This document shows positions 9,217 to 18,785 of a stretch of DNA of 64,000 nucleotides, piece after piece (position 1 is the first letter of the stretch; every line of letters starts with the position of its first letter). This DNA comes from Selenomonadaceae bacterium (GTDB lineage: Bacteria > Bacillota > Negativicutes > Selenomonadales > Selenomonadaceae), in NCBI GenBank assembly GCA_017554235.1, contig JAFZIV010000009.1, forward strand, positions 1 through 64,000, given 5' to 3'. Under the pieces are notes generated by a model. It did no database searches. It worked only from the letters and a program-made list of their open reading frames with translations, and was not told the DNA's origin. A program made the position numbers and the translations under genes.

Positions 9217-9951
9217 ATGAATTTTACAAAGGAAGAACTGCAAAAAATTTTAGATGACCATGCCGCTTGGCTTGAGGATAACTCAAAAGGAAAGCGAGCT
9301 AATTTAAGCAGGTTGGATTTACGCGGAGTAAATTTAAGTTGCGCTGACCTTAGCAATGCTGATTTGCGTGGTACAGATTTAAGAGGTGCTGACTTGCGTG
9401 GTGCTAACTTGAGTAATGCTGATTTGCGTTACGCTGATTTAAGCCGCGCAGATTTAGTCGGTGCAAATTTGAGTCGCGCTGATTTGAGCGGTGCCGATTT
9501 ACACAATACTAATTTGCTTTGTGCCGATATGACAGGCGTTAATTTATCCGGCTCTAATTTATGGAATGCTAACTTGAATAATGCCGAATTGGTAGACGTT
9601 GAGGTTAATGAATTTACGGTAGGCTTAACGTCCTTATGCCCTATGCAAGGTTCATTTATCGCTTATAAAAAAGTTGAGGATAAAATTGTAGTTTTGGAAA
9701 TTCCCGAAGATGCGCGGCGCAATTCTGGGACAACTAATCTCTGCCGTTGCGATAAGGCTAAGATTTTAAGAATTGAAAATCTTGACGGTACCCCGTCGGA
9801 AATAAAAACTGTTCGTGATAAATCGACTGCATATGTCGTTGGTGAGACAACAGAGGTTGAAAATTTTGAAACGGATCGATTCAATACAAGCGGTGCAGGT
9901 ATAAAATTTTTCATTTCTCGTAAAATGGCTGTTTATTGCAAGCAGTTATGA
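9217..9951 (+). CDS. Pentapeptide-repeat protein with C-terminal DUF5758-like domain (copy 2)
   Basis: 244 residues, paralogous to the preceding gene. The repeats (about 28-130) are more regular here (repeated ADLRGADL/ANLSNADL). The C-terminal domain is nearly the same, and DNA stretches around VVLEIPEDARRNSG are identical, pointing to recent duplication or gene conversion. I chose ATG 9217 because GGAGG (9207-9211) is five bases upstream and the resulting N-terminus aligns with copy 1; GTG 9205 and ATG 9214 are too close to the site. The stop overlaps the comFC start as ATGA, so translation is coupled. Confidence 0.85.
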   Translation: MNFTKEELQKILDDHAAWLEDNSKGKRANLSRLDLRGVNLSCADLSNADLRGTDLRGADLRGANLSNADLRYADLSRADLVGANLSRADLSGADLHNTNLLCADMTGVNLSGSNLWNANLNNAELVDVEVNEFTVGLTSLCPMQGSFIAYKKVEDKIVVLEIPEDARRNSGTTNLCRCDKAKILRIENLDGTPSEIKTVRDKSTAYVVGETTEVENFETDRFNTSGAGIKFFISRKMAVYCKQL

Positions 9952-10634
9952 TTAAAAAATTTTTAAGCACTTGGAAATTTTTAACAGATACGCTGATATA
10001 TTTCGTATTTCCGCCGTTATGTCCCGTCTGTAAAGAAATTGTCGACGAACGCGGAGATATTTGCGCACCTTGTCTTGAAAAGATTTTGCGGAAAGATTTT
10101 CATCCTAAACCTTCCGCGCATATCGAAAAGGTTATGCGCATTACGAAATATCGAGGCGGGGTTCAAAAACTTCTCCATAAGCTGAAATTTGATAAAAGTT
10201 TAAGTACACTTCCTGCATTGAAAAAAATTTTGGAAAGTGTTTCGACTGACGAAATTGTTACCGAATTTTTGAAAGGCATTGACTTGGCAGTTTGCGTACC
10301 GTTGCACGCAGAAAGATTGAAAGAGCGCGGTTACAATCAAACGGAATTAATTTTCAGTGATTGGTTGAAGTCATTAAACATTCCCGTCGAAAATATTTTA
10401 CTTCGTACAAAAAAGACAAAGAAACTTTTTGATTTGTCGCCGACCGAACGTAAAAAAGTTTTGCAGGGCGCATTTGAAACGGTTGAAGGCGCGGACGTTG
10501 CAGGTAAAAAAATTTTAATCGTCGATGACATTTACACGACCGGCGCAACTGTTACGGAATGTGCGGAGGCATTAAAAAAAATCGGAGCCGCGCAGGTTGA
10601 CGTTTTAGCCCTTGCGTCCGATTTTGGAAATTAG
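9948..10634 (+). CDS. comFC: ComF-family phosphoribosyltransferase-like protein
   Basis: 228 residues. N-terminal four-cysteine zinc knuckle (CPVC...CAPC), then a type I phosphoribosyltransferase fold with VPLHAERLKERGYNQ and the PRPP-binding loop ILIVDDIYTTGAT. In naturally competent bacteria ComFC works with the ComFA helicase in DNA uptake; other family members are of unknown role. comFA is not in the window. ATG overlaps the preceding stop as ATGA. Convergent with radA, with 14 bases between the genes and no obvious terminator. Confidence 0.9.
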   Translation: MIKKFLSTWKFLTDTLIYFVFPPLCPVCKEIVDERGDICAPCLEKILRKDFHPKPSAHIEKVMRITKYRGGVQKLLHKLKFDKSLSTLPALKKILESVSTDEIVTEFLKGIDLAVCVPLHAERLKERGYNQTELIFSDWLKSLNIPVENILLRTKKTKKLFDLSPTERKKVLQGAFETVEGADVAGKKILIVDDIYTTGATVTECAEALKKIGAAQVDVLALASDFGN

Positions 10635-10648
10635 ACTGATAAAATTTT

Positions 10649-12025
10649 TTATGAACTTTCTCGCGGCATGGCGGTTTTAATTGCGTCGCGTAAACTTTCA
10701 ACGGGAAATAAATTTAATTTCGCGGAGGTGTTTAACTTCGACACTTCGGCGAAATTTTTTTTAGGCAGGATAATATTTTCAAAGCCCATTCGCGCAGATT
10801 CTTCAACACGTTGCCGAGCCTTCGACACTGCGCGGACTTCACCGCTTAATCCGACTTCGCCGAAAATTGCGCATTGCGGCAAAAGTTTTCTGTTTGCAAA
10901 ACTCGACGCCAATGCGATTGACAGCGGTAAATCTGTAGCCGGTTCATCGATTTTAATTCCGCCCGCCGTCTTAACATAAACGTCACAAGAACCTATGCTT
11001 AAATGTATGCGTTTTTCCAACACGGCTAACAAAAGTTGTATTCGCTTAATGTCGACTGAATCGCTTGTCCTGCGCGGAGGCATAAACGGCGTTGGTGCAA
11101 CGAGTGCTTGAACTTCGACCAAAAGTGGGCGAGTACCCTCAACCGTCGGCACAATCACGCTGCCAATATCATCAGCTTTTTCAGGCAAGAAAAGTTTTGA
11201 CGCATCAGGAACATCGACAAGCCCAGTATCACGCATTTCAAACAGACCAATTTCAGAAGTCGCACCGAAACGATTTTTTATCGCCCGTAATACGCGAAAG
11301 TCAGCGTTGCGTTCGCCCTCAAAAAATAAAACCGTGTCAACGATATGCTCCAATACGCGCGGACCTGCTAAATTACCGTCCTTCGTAACGTGACCAATTA
11401 TAAAAGTTGTAACGCCGTTGCTTTTTGAAAGACGCATAAGTCCCGCCGAACATTCACGAACTTGTGAAACACTACCGGGCGCACTTTCAATATCAGATTT
11501 ATAAATCGTCTGAATCGAATCGACTATCAAAAGTTCCGGCGAAATTTTATCAACGTGTTGCGTAATTCTTTCAAAATTATTTTCCGCGCAGATAAAAAGT
11601 TCATCGGCAAGGGCGTTAAGTCTTTCGGCACGCATACGAATTTGACGGGAACTTTCCTCGCCTGTCACGTAGAGGACGCGCCTTGAATTTCTTGCAACGT
11701 AAGCACATACGGCAAGCGTCAAACTGGATTTACCTACGCCGGGATCTCCCGCAATTAAAATTATTGAACCGGGTATCAAGCCGCCGCCCAACACGCGATT
11801 TAATTCACCAGAACCCGTTGAAAAGCGCGGTAATTCCGTTAAATCAACTTCAGCAATTCTGCGCGGAATTTCATAAGCCGTCGTCAAGGCGTGTTTAGTG
11901 TTGACTTCCTCGACGACTTCTTCAACCAGTGTATTCCACTTTCCACAAGTAGGACAACGTCCCAGCCATTTAACAGACTCCGCGCCGCATTCTTGACAAA
12001 TATATTTAGTTTTTTTCTTTGACAT
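10649..12025 (-). CDS. radA: DNA repair protein RadA
   Basis: 458 residues, normal length. N-terminal C4 zinc finger (CQECG...CPTCGKW), RecA-like core with Walker A GDPGVGKSSL and Walker B LLIVDSIQTI, the RadA-specific KNRFG motif, and a C-terminal Lon-like domain (GGIKIDEPATDLPLS, FGEVGLSGEVRAV). It drives branch migration in recombination. Its ATG overlaps the stop of the upstream GT8 gene by one base (TAATG). Confidence 0.97.
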   Translation of the reverse strand: MSKKKTKYICQECGAESVKWLGRCPTCGKWNTLVEEVVEEVNTKHALTTAYEIPRRIAEVDLTELPRFSTGSGELNRVLGGGLIPGSIILIAGDPGVGKSSLTLAVCAYVARNSRRVLYVTGEESSRQIRMRAERLNALADELFICAENNFERITQHVDKISPELLIVDSIQTIYKSDIESAPGSVSQVRECSAGLMRLSKSNGVTTFIIGHVTKDGNLAGPRVLEHIVDTVLFFEGERNADFRVLRAIKNRFGATSEIGLFEMRDTGLVDVPDASKLFLPEKADDIGSVIVPTVEGTRPLLVEVQALVAPTPFMPPRRTSDSVDIKRIQLLLAVLEKRIHLSIGSCDVYVKTAGGIKIDEPATDLPLSIALASSFANRKLLPQCAIFGEVGLSGEVRAVSKARQRVEESARMGFENIILPKKNFAEVSKLNTSAKLNLFPVESLRDAIKTAMPRESS

Positions 12026-13305
12026 TACATCGCCTTAATTAATTGGTAAGTATCCAACTGAACGCCGTTTGAAGTCGATAAAAATATTGCGGCGTTTATA
12101 AAATCTCGCTCTTCGACGAATCCTGAATCAGTCAAAAATGATTTTAACTGTTGATAACCTTCAAAAAAGAATATAAAGAAAATTTTTTTACTAAGCGAAT
12201 TTCTCATGGAGTCTACCAATAATTTAAATGATGAATGATTCTCCAACAAAATAATTTCTTCGTCGGCATGCACAAAAAAAGCTTTTTTAACTGACTCAAT
12301 AATTTGTGGAGACGCAAAAAAAGCGCGTTCCTTACCGGCAACTATAGAAGTCATCCTTAAGGCAAAAATTTTCGACGACGATTGATTTTGATCTATTATT
12401 TGCTTAAAGCCTTCGTCGAGATGTGCTATTGTACCTTTCGTAAACCAAGGAGTCTTCACAAAATAACTAAACCAAATATCGTTGAAAATATCCTGCATGT
12501 CTATATTCAAACTATTATGGATATAGTGTAAAATGCGATTTTCAATTTGCCTTCTTTTCGTTGCCCTGTTCTCCATAACGGAAACATTATATTTTTTTGG
12601 CAATCTCAAATAATTTTTTGAAAAACAATAATTGAAAATATCTTGATCGAAACATTGAGATTTAAAATTTTCAGCTAAAAATTTTATACCGTCAGAGAGA
12701 TTTTCCTTTTCATTTTCATGAAATCGTTTCAGGTTAAAAATCAAAATGCCGTTGTTAAAATAATCTTCAGGATTCACCCAGCCATATTCACACATCGGAA
12801 AAATTTTTTTAATCCCATCATAGAAAATATTTTTTGTGTATTCGGTATAGTTACCATCTTGAATGAGGTTATTTTCAGCGACTGCGGCAAGCGGCTTATT
12901 CTCCAAGTCAATGTTCCAAAGTTCGCTTACATCTAAATTTATAATCGTATCCGAATCAAGATAAATAATTTTTTCTATATCGTCAGGAATTGATTGAGGA
13001 ATCAGCAATTTGTAACTTGCACCAATCGTAAACTTCTCGTATTGGGGAAAATTTTTGAAAAGCTCTTCGATATTTTTAATTTCTTCCGCGCAGAGTTCTT
13101 CAACGTTGTAAAATTTAATAGTTTGTCCGTAACTTTTGGCAATGTAAGCAAATTTGTCGAGGTTATCTTGTGTTAATGTGTTATCGTGCAAAAGGTGGAC
13201 GATAACTTCTGCGTGAGTGTTTTCAAACATTGACAACATAGCAGTTCCGGTAAATTTGGAATATCTTCCGTCTTTGTCGTAAATGGCAAAACCAACGTGA
13301 ATCAT
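12025..13305 (-). CDS. Glycosyltransferase family 8 protein (copy A)
   Basis: 426 residues. The N-terminal 260 residues are a GT-A fold of family 8 (retaining, uses UDP-sugars): HLLHDNTLT, the metal-binding DxD in YLDSDTIINLD, NNGILIFNL and DQDIFNYCF. The last ~100 residues (EEIILLENHSSFKLLVDSM, FIFFFEGYQQLKSFL) form a second small domain also present in the neighbouring copy; it looks like a Rossmann-type sugar-modification domain, function unknown. Probable role: surface or LPS glycan assembly. Good AAGGA site. Lies between copy B and radA in one minus-strand run. Confidence 0.85.
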   Translation of the reverse strand: MIHVGFAIYDKDGRYSKFTGTAMLSMFENTHAEVIVHLLHDNTLTQDNLDKFAYIAKSYGQTIKFYNVEELCAEEIKNIEELFKNFPQYEKFTIGASYKLLIPQSIPDDIEKIIYLDSDTIINLDVSELWNIDLENKPLAAVAENNLIQDGNYTEYTKNIFYDGIKKIFPMCEYGWVNPEDYFNNGILIFNLKRFHENEKENLSDGIKFLAENFKSQCFDQDIFNYCFSKNYLRLPKKYNVSVMENRATKRRQIENRILHYIHNSLNIDMQDIFNDIWFSYFVKTPWFTKGTIAHLDEGFKQIIDQNQSSSKIFALRMTSIVAGKERAFFASPQIIESVKKAFFVHADEEIILLENHSSFKLLVDSMRNSLSKKIFFIFFFEGYQQLKSFLTDSGFVEERDFINAAIFLSTSNGVQLDTYQLIKAM

Positions 13306-13324
13306 AAAATTTTTCCTTCAACAA

Positions 13325-14551
13325 TCACATAGCCTTGACTAACGGGTAAGAGTTCATCGGTACGCCCTGAATTTCAGAAAGAAATACCGTGCCGTTGACG
13401 AAATCTTTTCCGTCGACAAAACCTGCCTTTTCCAATTCTTCACGGAAGAATGAAAAACTTCCTGTTACTATGAAGTAAAGTTTCCTGCCATGAGATTTTT
13501 TCATGGAGTCTATTAATTTGTGAATTGCCTTATCGTCGACGTTTAAAATTAATTCTTCGCCGTCTTCTACGCCAAAAGCTTTTTTCACCACGTTTACATT
13601 AGTTTGAGAAGTAAAAAATGCACGCCTCTTTCCCGACATCATTTTTGACAAGCCCATTGCTCTACTTTGACATTCGTGTTGGATTTGGCGGACTCCGTCA
13701 TAAAGACGCCCAAAAGTATCGGCGTTGAACCAAGGCGTTTTCGCAAAATATTGGAAGTAAAGTCTGTTCAACGGGTCGCGAAAATTCATCGACGGATTCG
13801 GTCCGGTAAAATGATAAATTACATTTCTTACGGGTTGCCTTTCGACGCGTTCGCTCGTTACAAATCTATCAAAACGATTCGGAAGGTGTACATAATCATT
13901 CGCAAAACAATAATTCAAAATATCTTGGTCGTGAGCTACACATTCAGGAGTATTAAAAACAAACTCCATTCCGCGTTGCAAAATTTGTCGATCTTCCCTA
14001 AGCTTATCTAAGTTTATTGACATAACTGCCACATTAAAATAATCTTCGTACTTTACCATTTCGGAATTTATCAAGTGATGTACTCGCGAAACACGTTCAA
14101 AAAAAGTCGTATCGGCTTGAGATTCGGGAACAGACGCAATAACTTTATCGCCGAGTTCAATTTTCCAAAGATCATTTATATCAAGGTTAACAATCATATC
14201 CGAATCAAGATAGATAATTTTTTTTACGCTAACAGGAAAAATATCTGCTGCCAAAAGACGGTACATTGTGCCGATTGTAACTCTATGCGTAGTTACTTGA
14301 GGGAATTTTTCTTTTATCTCGTTAATTTTGTCCGCGCAGATTTTTTCGACATTATAAAACTTAACCTTTTGACCGTATTTTCCGGCGAGATAAACAAAAT
14401 TTTGAAAGTTGTTCATCGTCATTGTGCTATCGTGCAAAATGTTGACGGTAACTTCAGACGTGGTATTTTCAAAAATCGACGCAATAGTTGTACCGGCAAA
14501 TTTGGAGTATCTTCCGTCTTTGTCGTAAATGCCAAAGCAAACGTGAATCAA
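13325..14551 (-). CDS. Glycosyltransferase family 8 protein (copy B)
   Basis: 408 residues, paralogue of the previous gene with the same start (MIHVxFxIYDKDGRYSKF). Family 8 motifs: ILHDSTMTM, DxD in YLDSDMIVNLD, FNVAVMSINL and DQDILNYCF. The same C-terminal extension follows. Identity to copy A is moderate, so this is an old tandem duplication with room for divergence in acceptor. 15 bases separate it from trmB upstream. Confidence 0.85.
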   Translation of the reverse strand: MIHVCFGIYDKDGRYSKFAGTTIASIFENTTSEVTVNILHDSTMTMNNFQNFVYLAGKYGQKVKFYNVEKICADKINEIKEKFPQVTTHRVTIGTMYRLLAADIFPVSVKKIIYLDSDMIVNLDINDLWKIELGDKVIASVPESQADTTFFERVSRVHHLINSEMVKYEDYFNVAVMSINLDKLREDRQILQRGMEFVFNTPECVAHDQDILNYCFANDYVHLPNRFDRFVTSERVERQPVRNVIYHFTGPNPSMNFRDPLNRLYFQYFAKTPWFNADTFGRLYDGVRQIQHECQSRAMGLSKMMSGKRRAFFTSQTNVNVVKKAFGVEDGEELILNVDDKAIHKLIDSMKKSHGRKLYFIVTGSFSFFREELEKAGFVDGKDFVNGTVFLSEIQGVPMNSYPLVKAM

Positions 14552-14566
14552 ATTAAAATCTTCCTT

Positions 14567-15211
14567 TCAAAACGCAACGCAACGATTAATTTTAACGCCT
14601 TGCGCACTGAATTTATTTTCGTATTCGGTGCGGATATTGTCAAGCGGTTCATCGGCGTGCAAGTCAAAATTTACGTCACGAACTTTCCAGCCCGACGCGT
14701 TGAATTGTTCCAAAGAAAAATCAAACAATGCCCGATTATCCGTCTTAAAATGAATTTCACTGCCCGCCTTTAAAATTTTTCGGTACATTTCCAAAAATCG
14801 AACGTGAGTCAAGCGGCGTTTAGCGTGACGTTTTTTGTGCCAAGGATCGCAAAAATTTATATAAAATCTGTCAACTTCACCGTCCGCAAAAATTTCAGCA
14901 ATACGATTAATATCAAAAATTGCTAAGCGAACGTTGGATAAATTTTTTTCGTGAACTTTTCGCGCCGCCGCCAATACAACTGTAGGCTCGACTTCCAAGC
15001 CCAAAAAATTTATATCAGGATTTTTTTCAGCAATCTGCGTTATGAAATCGCCCTTACCTGTACCAAGTTCAACGTAAAATTTCCGCGCAGAATCTCCGCC
15101 AAATAATTCCGCCCAATGCCCGCCGATACCGTTAAGCTTTTCTTTGTCAATTATAAAATCTGTAAACTGTTTTAACTTTTCATCAGTATGCGGCTTTTTC
15201 CTTAAGCGCAA
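14567..15211 (-). CDS. trmB: tRNA (guanine-46-N7)-methyltransferase TrmB
   Basis: 214 residues. SAM-dependent class I methyltransferase that makes m7G46 in the tRNA variable loop. Motifs: VELGTGKGDF (SAM binding), FLGLEVEP, INFCDPWHKKRHAKRRL (the hallmark), EIHFKTDN, and the C-terminal NIRTEYENKFSAQG. Normal length. It begins 214 bases downstream of guaA, after a palindromic intergenic element. Confidence 0.96.
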   Translation of the reverse strand: MRLRKKPHTDEKLKQFTDFIIDKEKLNGIGGHWAELFGGDSARKFYVELGTGKGDFITQIAEKNPDINFLGLEVEPTVVLAAARKVHEKNLSNVRLAIFDINRIAEIFADGEVDRFYINFCDPWHKKRHAKRRLTHVRFLEMYRKILKAGSEIHFKTDNRALFDFSLEQFNASGWKVRDVNFDLHADEPLDNIRTEYENKFSAQGVKINRCVAF

Positions 15212-15245
15212 ACTTTCACTTCCTCATTAAAGTTTATTTTTAAAT

Positions 15246-15395
15246 TTACTTTCTTTTGGCGCAAAAGAAAGTAACAAAGAAAAACATTGGTCGGCAACTG
15301 CGATTTTCGCGAACAACATTACAGTAAATTTGATTTGTCGCCGCGTTCCCGATGTTGCAGTAAATTGAATCTGCAGAGAAAATCGGGGAGTTGCC
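15246..15395. repeat. Palindromic intergenic element with two nested hairpins
   Basis: The 214-base gap between guaA and trmB holds a perfect 13-bp stem (15246-15258 with 15262-15274, GCG loop) of the CTTTCTTTTG/CAAAAGAAAG type. A larger stem follows: GGCAACT (15293-15299) with AGTTGCC (15389-15395) and GATTTTC (15302-15308) with GAAAATC (15378-15384). Inside the larger loop ACAGTAAATTTGA and GCAGTAAATTGAA are near direct repeats. No gene is visible. Likely a dispersed repeat or MITE-like element. Confidence 0.6.
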
Positions 15396-15425
15396 TATTT
15401 GGTTCAGTTTCTTTTATTCTTAAAA

Positions 15426-16994
15426 TTATTCAAATTCAATCGTTGCAGGCGGTTTAGACGTGCAATCATAAAGTACACGATTAACGCCCTTAACTTCATT
15501 GACAATTCTGTTAGCTATAACGTTTAAAATTTGCCAATCAATCTGCGCGGCTTCCGCAGTCATAAAGTCACTAGTCAAAACTGCGCGGAGGACAATCGCA
15601 TAATCATAAGTTCTTCCGTCGCCCATAACGCCGACTGAACGCATATTAGTCAACGCCGCGAAATATTGTGCAAGTTGAGGAGCAATTCCAGCCTTAAAAA
15701 TTTCTTCGCGGTAAATGGCGTCCGCGTCCTGCACAATTTTAATTTTATTCGCCGTTACCTCGCCGATAATTCTAATACCTAAGCCGGGACCGGGAAAAGG
15801 TTGACGACTGACAATATTTTCAGGCAAACCAAGTTGACGCCCAGCCTCTCGTACTTCGTCTTTAAAAAGAAGTCTAAGAGGTTCAATAATTTCTTTGAAG
15901 TCAACAAAATCAGGCAAGCCGCCAACGTTATGATGTGATTTAATGACGGCAGATTTTCCCAAGCCGCTTTCAATCACGTCGGGATAAATTGTCCCCTGTA
16001 CAAGGAAATCAACCGCGCCAATTTTTTTGGCAACTTCCTCAAATACGCGGATAAATTCTTCGCCGATAATTTTACGTTTACGCTCGGGGTCAGTAACGCC
16101 TTTTAACTTACTTAAAAATCTTTCCGCCGCGTCGATACGAATAAAATTTAAATCGTAATTTTCAAAAGCCGTTTCAACTTCTGCAACTTCATTTTTTCGT
16201 AAAAGCCCGTGATCCACAAATACGCAAGTCAAATTTTTTCCGACAGCTTTACTAAGCATAACGGCGGCAACGCTGGAATCAACACCGCCCGATAACGCGC
16301 ATAAAACTTTTCCGTTACCAATTTTCTTTTTCAACTCGGCAACTGCATCAACTACGAAAGTGTCCATTTTCCAATCGCGTTGACAACCGCAAATGTCGAC
16401 GAAGTTTGAAAAAATTTTCTTACCTTCGACTGTATGCAAAACTTCAGGGTGAAATTGGACGGCAAAAAGATTTTTAGCCGAATTTTCCGCCGCCGCTATC
16501 GGACAATTTTCACTCCGCGCAGTTAAAATAAAATCTTTCGGCAAATCAAAAATTCTATCGGCATGACTCATCCATACAACGGAATTTTTTTCAACGCCGG
16601 TAAAAAGTTTAGACGCTTCCGCAATTTCAAGTAAAGTTTTACCGTATTCGTCAACGTCAGACTTTTTAACTTGACCGCCCAAAACGTGAATCATAGCCTG
16701 TGCACCGTAACAAATTCCCAAAACCGGAACGCCTAAGTTAAAAATTTCTGCAGGCGGCAAGCTTGAATTAGGATTGTAAACACTTTGCGGACCGCCCGTC
16801 AAAATAATTCCTTCCGGCTTAAGATTTTTTATCGCATTAAAATTTATTGCAGTACCGAGACCGCTTTTAACATTTTTGTCGGCGGAAATTTTTCCGTCTG
16901 TCAACGTATGCACTTCGCAGTAAACGTGATTTTCACGAACGCGCCGCGCTATCAGCTGATTGTATTGCCCACCAAAATCCAAAACTAAAATCAT
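15426..16994 (-). CDS. guaA: GMP synthase (glutamine-hydrolysing)
   Basis: 522 residues, the usual length. N-terminal class I glutamine amidotransferase ([13 protein letters not shown]; nucleophile in [16 protein letters not shown]), PP-loop ATP pyrophosphatase ([11 protein letters not shown]), and the C-terminal dimerisation domain ending in [13 protein letters not shown]. It converts XMP to GMP in the cytosol. GAGGTGAG precedes the ATG. Stands after the tRNA-Asn terminator on the minus strand. Confidence 0.97.
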   Translation of the reverse strand: MILVLDFGGQYNQLIARRVRENHVYCEVHTLTDGKISADKNVKSGLGTAINFNAIKNLKPEGIILTGGPQSVYNPNSSLPPAEIFNLGVPVLGICYGAQAMIHVLGGQVKKSDVDEYGKTLLEIAEASKLFTGVEKNSVVWMSHADRIFDLPKDFILTARSENCPIAAAENSAKNLFAVQFHPEVLHTVEGKKIFSNFVDICGCQRDWKMDTFVVDAVAELKKKIGNGKVLCALSGGVDSSVAAVMLSKAVGKNLTCVFVDHGLLRKNEVAEVETAFENYDLNFIRIDAAERFLSKLKGVTDPERKRKIIGEEFIRVFEEVAKKIGAVDFLVQGTIYPDVIESGLGKSAVIKSHHNVGGLPDFVDFKEIIEPLRLLFKDEVREAGRQLGLPENIVSRQPFPGPGLGIRIIGEVTANKIKIVQDADAIYREEIFKAGIAPQLAQYFAALTNMRSVGVMGDGRTYDYAIVLRAVLTSDFMTAEAAQIDWQILNVIANRIVNEVKGVNRVLYDCTSKPPATIEFE

Positions 16995-17084
16995 ATTCTC
17001 ACCTCGCTGTTTTATTAAAAAATATTTTCTAAGACATCAAAATTATATAAAACCTCATAAAAATTTCCCCTATTAACGAAAAAA

Positions 17085-17109
17085 GCCTCGAAACTTTGAG
17101 GCTTTTTTT
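17085..17109 (-). terminator. Rho-independent terminator behind tRNA-Asn
   Basis: GCCTC (17085-17089) pairs with GAGGC (17098-17102), extended by A6 on one side and T7 on the other. It lies 29 bases downstream of the tRNA on its strand. Confidence 0.8.
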
Positions 17110-17130
17110 CCGTTGACAAATTTTTATTAA

Positions 17131-17203
17131 CTCCCCGAACTGGACTCGAACCAGTGACTCCCTGATTAACAGTCAGGTGCTCTACCGACTGAGCTATCGA
17201 GGA
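17131..17203 (-). tRNA. tRNA-Asn (GUU)
   Basis: On the minus strand a full cloverleaf of 73 bases is readable. The acceptor stem is TCCTCGA with TCGGGGA (one G-U pair) and discriminator G. The D arm is TAGCTCAGTCGGTAGAGCA. The anticodon loop CTGTTAA has anticodon GTT, and the T arm contains GGTTCGAGTCC. CCA is not encoded. The folate cyclo-ligase gene lies upstream, so the tRNA may be part of that transcript. Confidence 0.96.
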
Positions 17204-17234
17204 TTTCGACACTGAAATTATAATCCAATTACCT

Positions 17235-17840
17235 TTAGTTTGTCAACCTAATTAAAAAATTTTTTGTAGGAGTAATAAAAAAATCTACAGTCAAGTCGTG
17301 CGGCTCCATCGGAACTTCATCAACAATCTGAAAATCGTAAGCCAGCGCAACTTTTTTTGCATTTATGGCGCGACTTAAAAATTTATCGTAAAACCCGCCG
17401 CCCTTGCCGAGCCTGCCGCCGTGAACGTCGAAAGCAAGTCCGGGCGTTATGACACCATCAATTTTCGCCGCGTCAATAATTTTTCGACAATCACTTTTAA
17501 CAGTCAAAATTCCGTAAGCACCGACTTCTAACTCGTTAAGACTCGGCAACATCGCCGCGTACATTTCGCGACCTTCAATGAACGGTACAGCTAAAATTTT
17601 TTTATCTGCCAACGCTATTAATAAAAATTCTTGTAACTGAATTTCTTCCGAAGTCGACAAGTAAGCCATTATAACTTTGGAATTTTGATAAATTGGATGC
17701 GCTAAAAATTTTTCGACAACCGCACGACTTAAATTGACGCGCTCTTCAACTGATAAATTGGCAAGTCGCGTATTCATTTCACGCCGCAAAAGTTTTTTCT
17801 GCGCGGAAATATTTTCATCTTTATAAATCGTCGTCATCAT
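17235..17840 (-). CDS. 5-formyltetrahydrofolate cyclo-ligase
   Basis: 201 residues from ATG 17840, inside the end of yajC (20-base overlap), so probably translationally coupled; a longer frame upstream is yajC sequence in another phase. Family motifs: KKLLRREMNTRL (ATP/substrate), AYLSTSEEIQ, VPFIEGREM, and the hallmark PGLAFDVHGGRLGKGGGFYDKFL. It converts 5-formyl-THF to 5,10-methenyl-THF, keeping folate in use. Followed by tRNA-Asn. Confidence 0.93.
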   Translation of the reverse strand: MMTTIYKDENISAQKKLLRREMNTRLANLSVEERVNLSRAVVEKFLAHPIYQNSKVIMAYLSTSEEIQLQEFLLIALADKKILAVPFIEGREMYAAMLPSLNELEVGAYGILTVKSDCRKIIDAAKIDGVITPGLAFDVHGGRLGKGGGFYDKFLSRAINAKKVALAYDFQIVDEVPMEPHDLTVDFFITPTKNFLIRLTN

Positions 17841-18123
17841 CAGGTTTTTTATCAGTCGCAACCATGCCGACAGCTCCGCGTGTAATTTGTATCTCAACTT
17901 TATCGGCAATTTGAACTTTCAAAATTTCGTTGCCCAATTCAGTGATTGTGCCGTAAATTCCTCCGGCAGTTATAATCTTCATACCGACCTTCAAGCTACT
18001 CATCATTTCCTCGCGTGCTTGTTTAGCTTTTTGTTGCGGACGATACAGCAAGAAATAAAAAATCAAAACCATAAATAAAATTGGAGCCCAACTTGCGACA
18101 GCCGCCATTGCTTCATTTTCCAT
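17821..18123 (-). CDS. yajC: Preprotein translocase subunit YajC
   Basis: 100 residues. One N-terminal membrane helix (WAPILFMVLIFYFLLY) is followed by RPQQKAKQ and the YajC core VGMKIITAGGIYGTI, ending in an acidic tail. It is an accessory of SecDF-YidC at the inner membrane. secD/secF and tgt, frequent neighbours, are not adjacent; ubiX is upstream instead. Confidence 0.95.
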   Translation of the reverse strand: MENEAMAAVASWAPILFMVLIFYFLLYRPQQKAKQAREEMMSSLKVGMKIITAGGIYGTITELGNEILKVQIADKVEIQITRGAVGMVATDKKPDDDDDL

Positions 18124-18182
18124 TAAATAAAATCTTCCTTAAAATAAATTTAGGTTTCATAAGGCAACCCATAACCTTAAAA

Positions 18183-18749
18183 TTAATTTCTGTCACTGCC
18201 CTGCCACTCGACAATTTCTGCGGGCAATCCCAGCTGTAATAAAATTTTGTTGATAATATGATTGACGTGAGATTCGATTGTCATTTCGGTATTGTAGAAA
18301 GTCATAACCGGCGGCATAATCACGACGCCTAAGTTTGCAAGCTCTTTCATATTGCGAAGGTGAATCCTACTGAAGGGCATTTCGCGCGGCACAAGAATTA
18401 ATTTGCGTTTCTCCTTAATGCAAACGTCGGCAGCGCGTAAAAGTAAATTTTCGCTGTAACCGCAGACAATCCCCGCAACAGTTTTCATCGTGCAGGGAAC
18501 AATAACCATTCCGTCGACAAGAAAACTACCGCTTGCTATCGACGCGTCCATTTCGTGAACATCATAAACAACGTCAGCAAGCCTTTTTATATCGTAAACG
18601 TCGAAGTCAGTTTCGTCACGAACGGTAAGTTCACCGCCGTCCGTGATAATTAAATGTGTTTCTACACCGTCAATTTCTTTCAGCTTCTTCAAAAGCGCAA
18701 CGGCTATTACAATTCCGCTCGCGCCTGTTATTCCAACGATTATCCGCAC
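18183..18749 (-). CDS. ubiX: UbiX-family flavin prenyltransferase
   Basis: 188 residues from GTG 18749, giving the classical start MRIIVGITGASG; a GTG three codons upstream (18758) is possible but sits too close to the GGGGG site. Motifs: GITGASG (FMN phosphate), the S/T-rich PCTMKTVAGI segment, EKRKLILVPREMPFS and MPPVMTFY. It makes prenyl-FMN for UbiD-type decarboxylases. No ubiD lies in the window, so its partner is elsewhere. Confidence 0.93.
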   Translation of the reverse strand: MRIIVGITGASGIVIAVALLKKLKEIDGVETHLIITDGGELTVRDETDFDVYDIKRLADVVYDVHEMDASIASGSFLVDGMVIVPCTMKTVAGIVCGYSENLLLRAADVCIKEKRKLILVPREMPFSRIHLRNMKELANLGVVIMPPVMTFYNTEMTIESHVNHIINKILLQLGLPAEIVEWQGSDRN

Positions 18750-18785
18750 AATAATCACCCCCGTTTGAAAAGTTTAAAAGACTTT

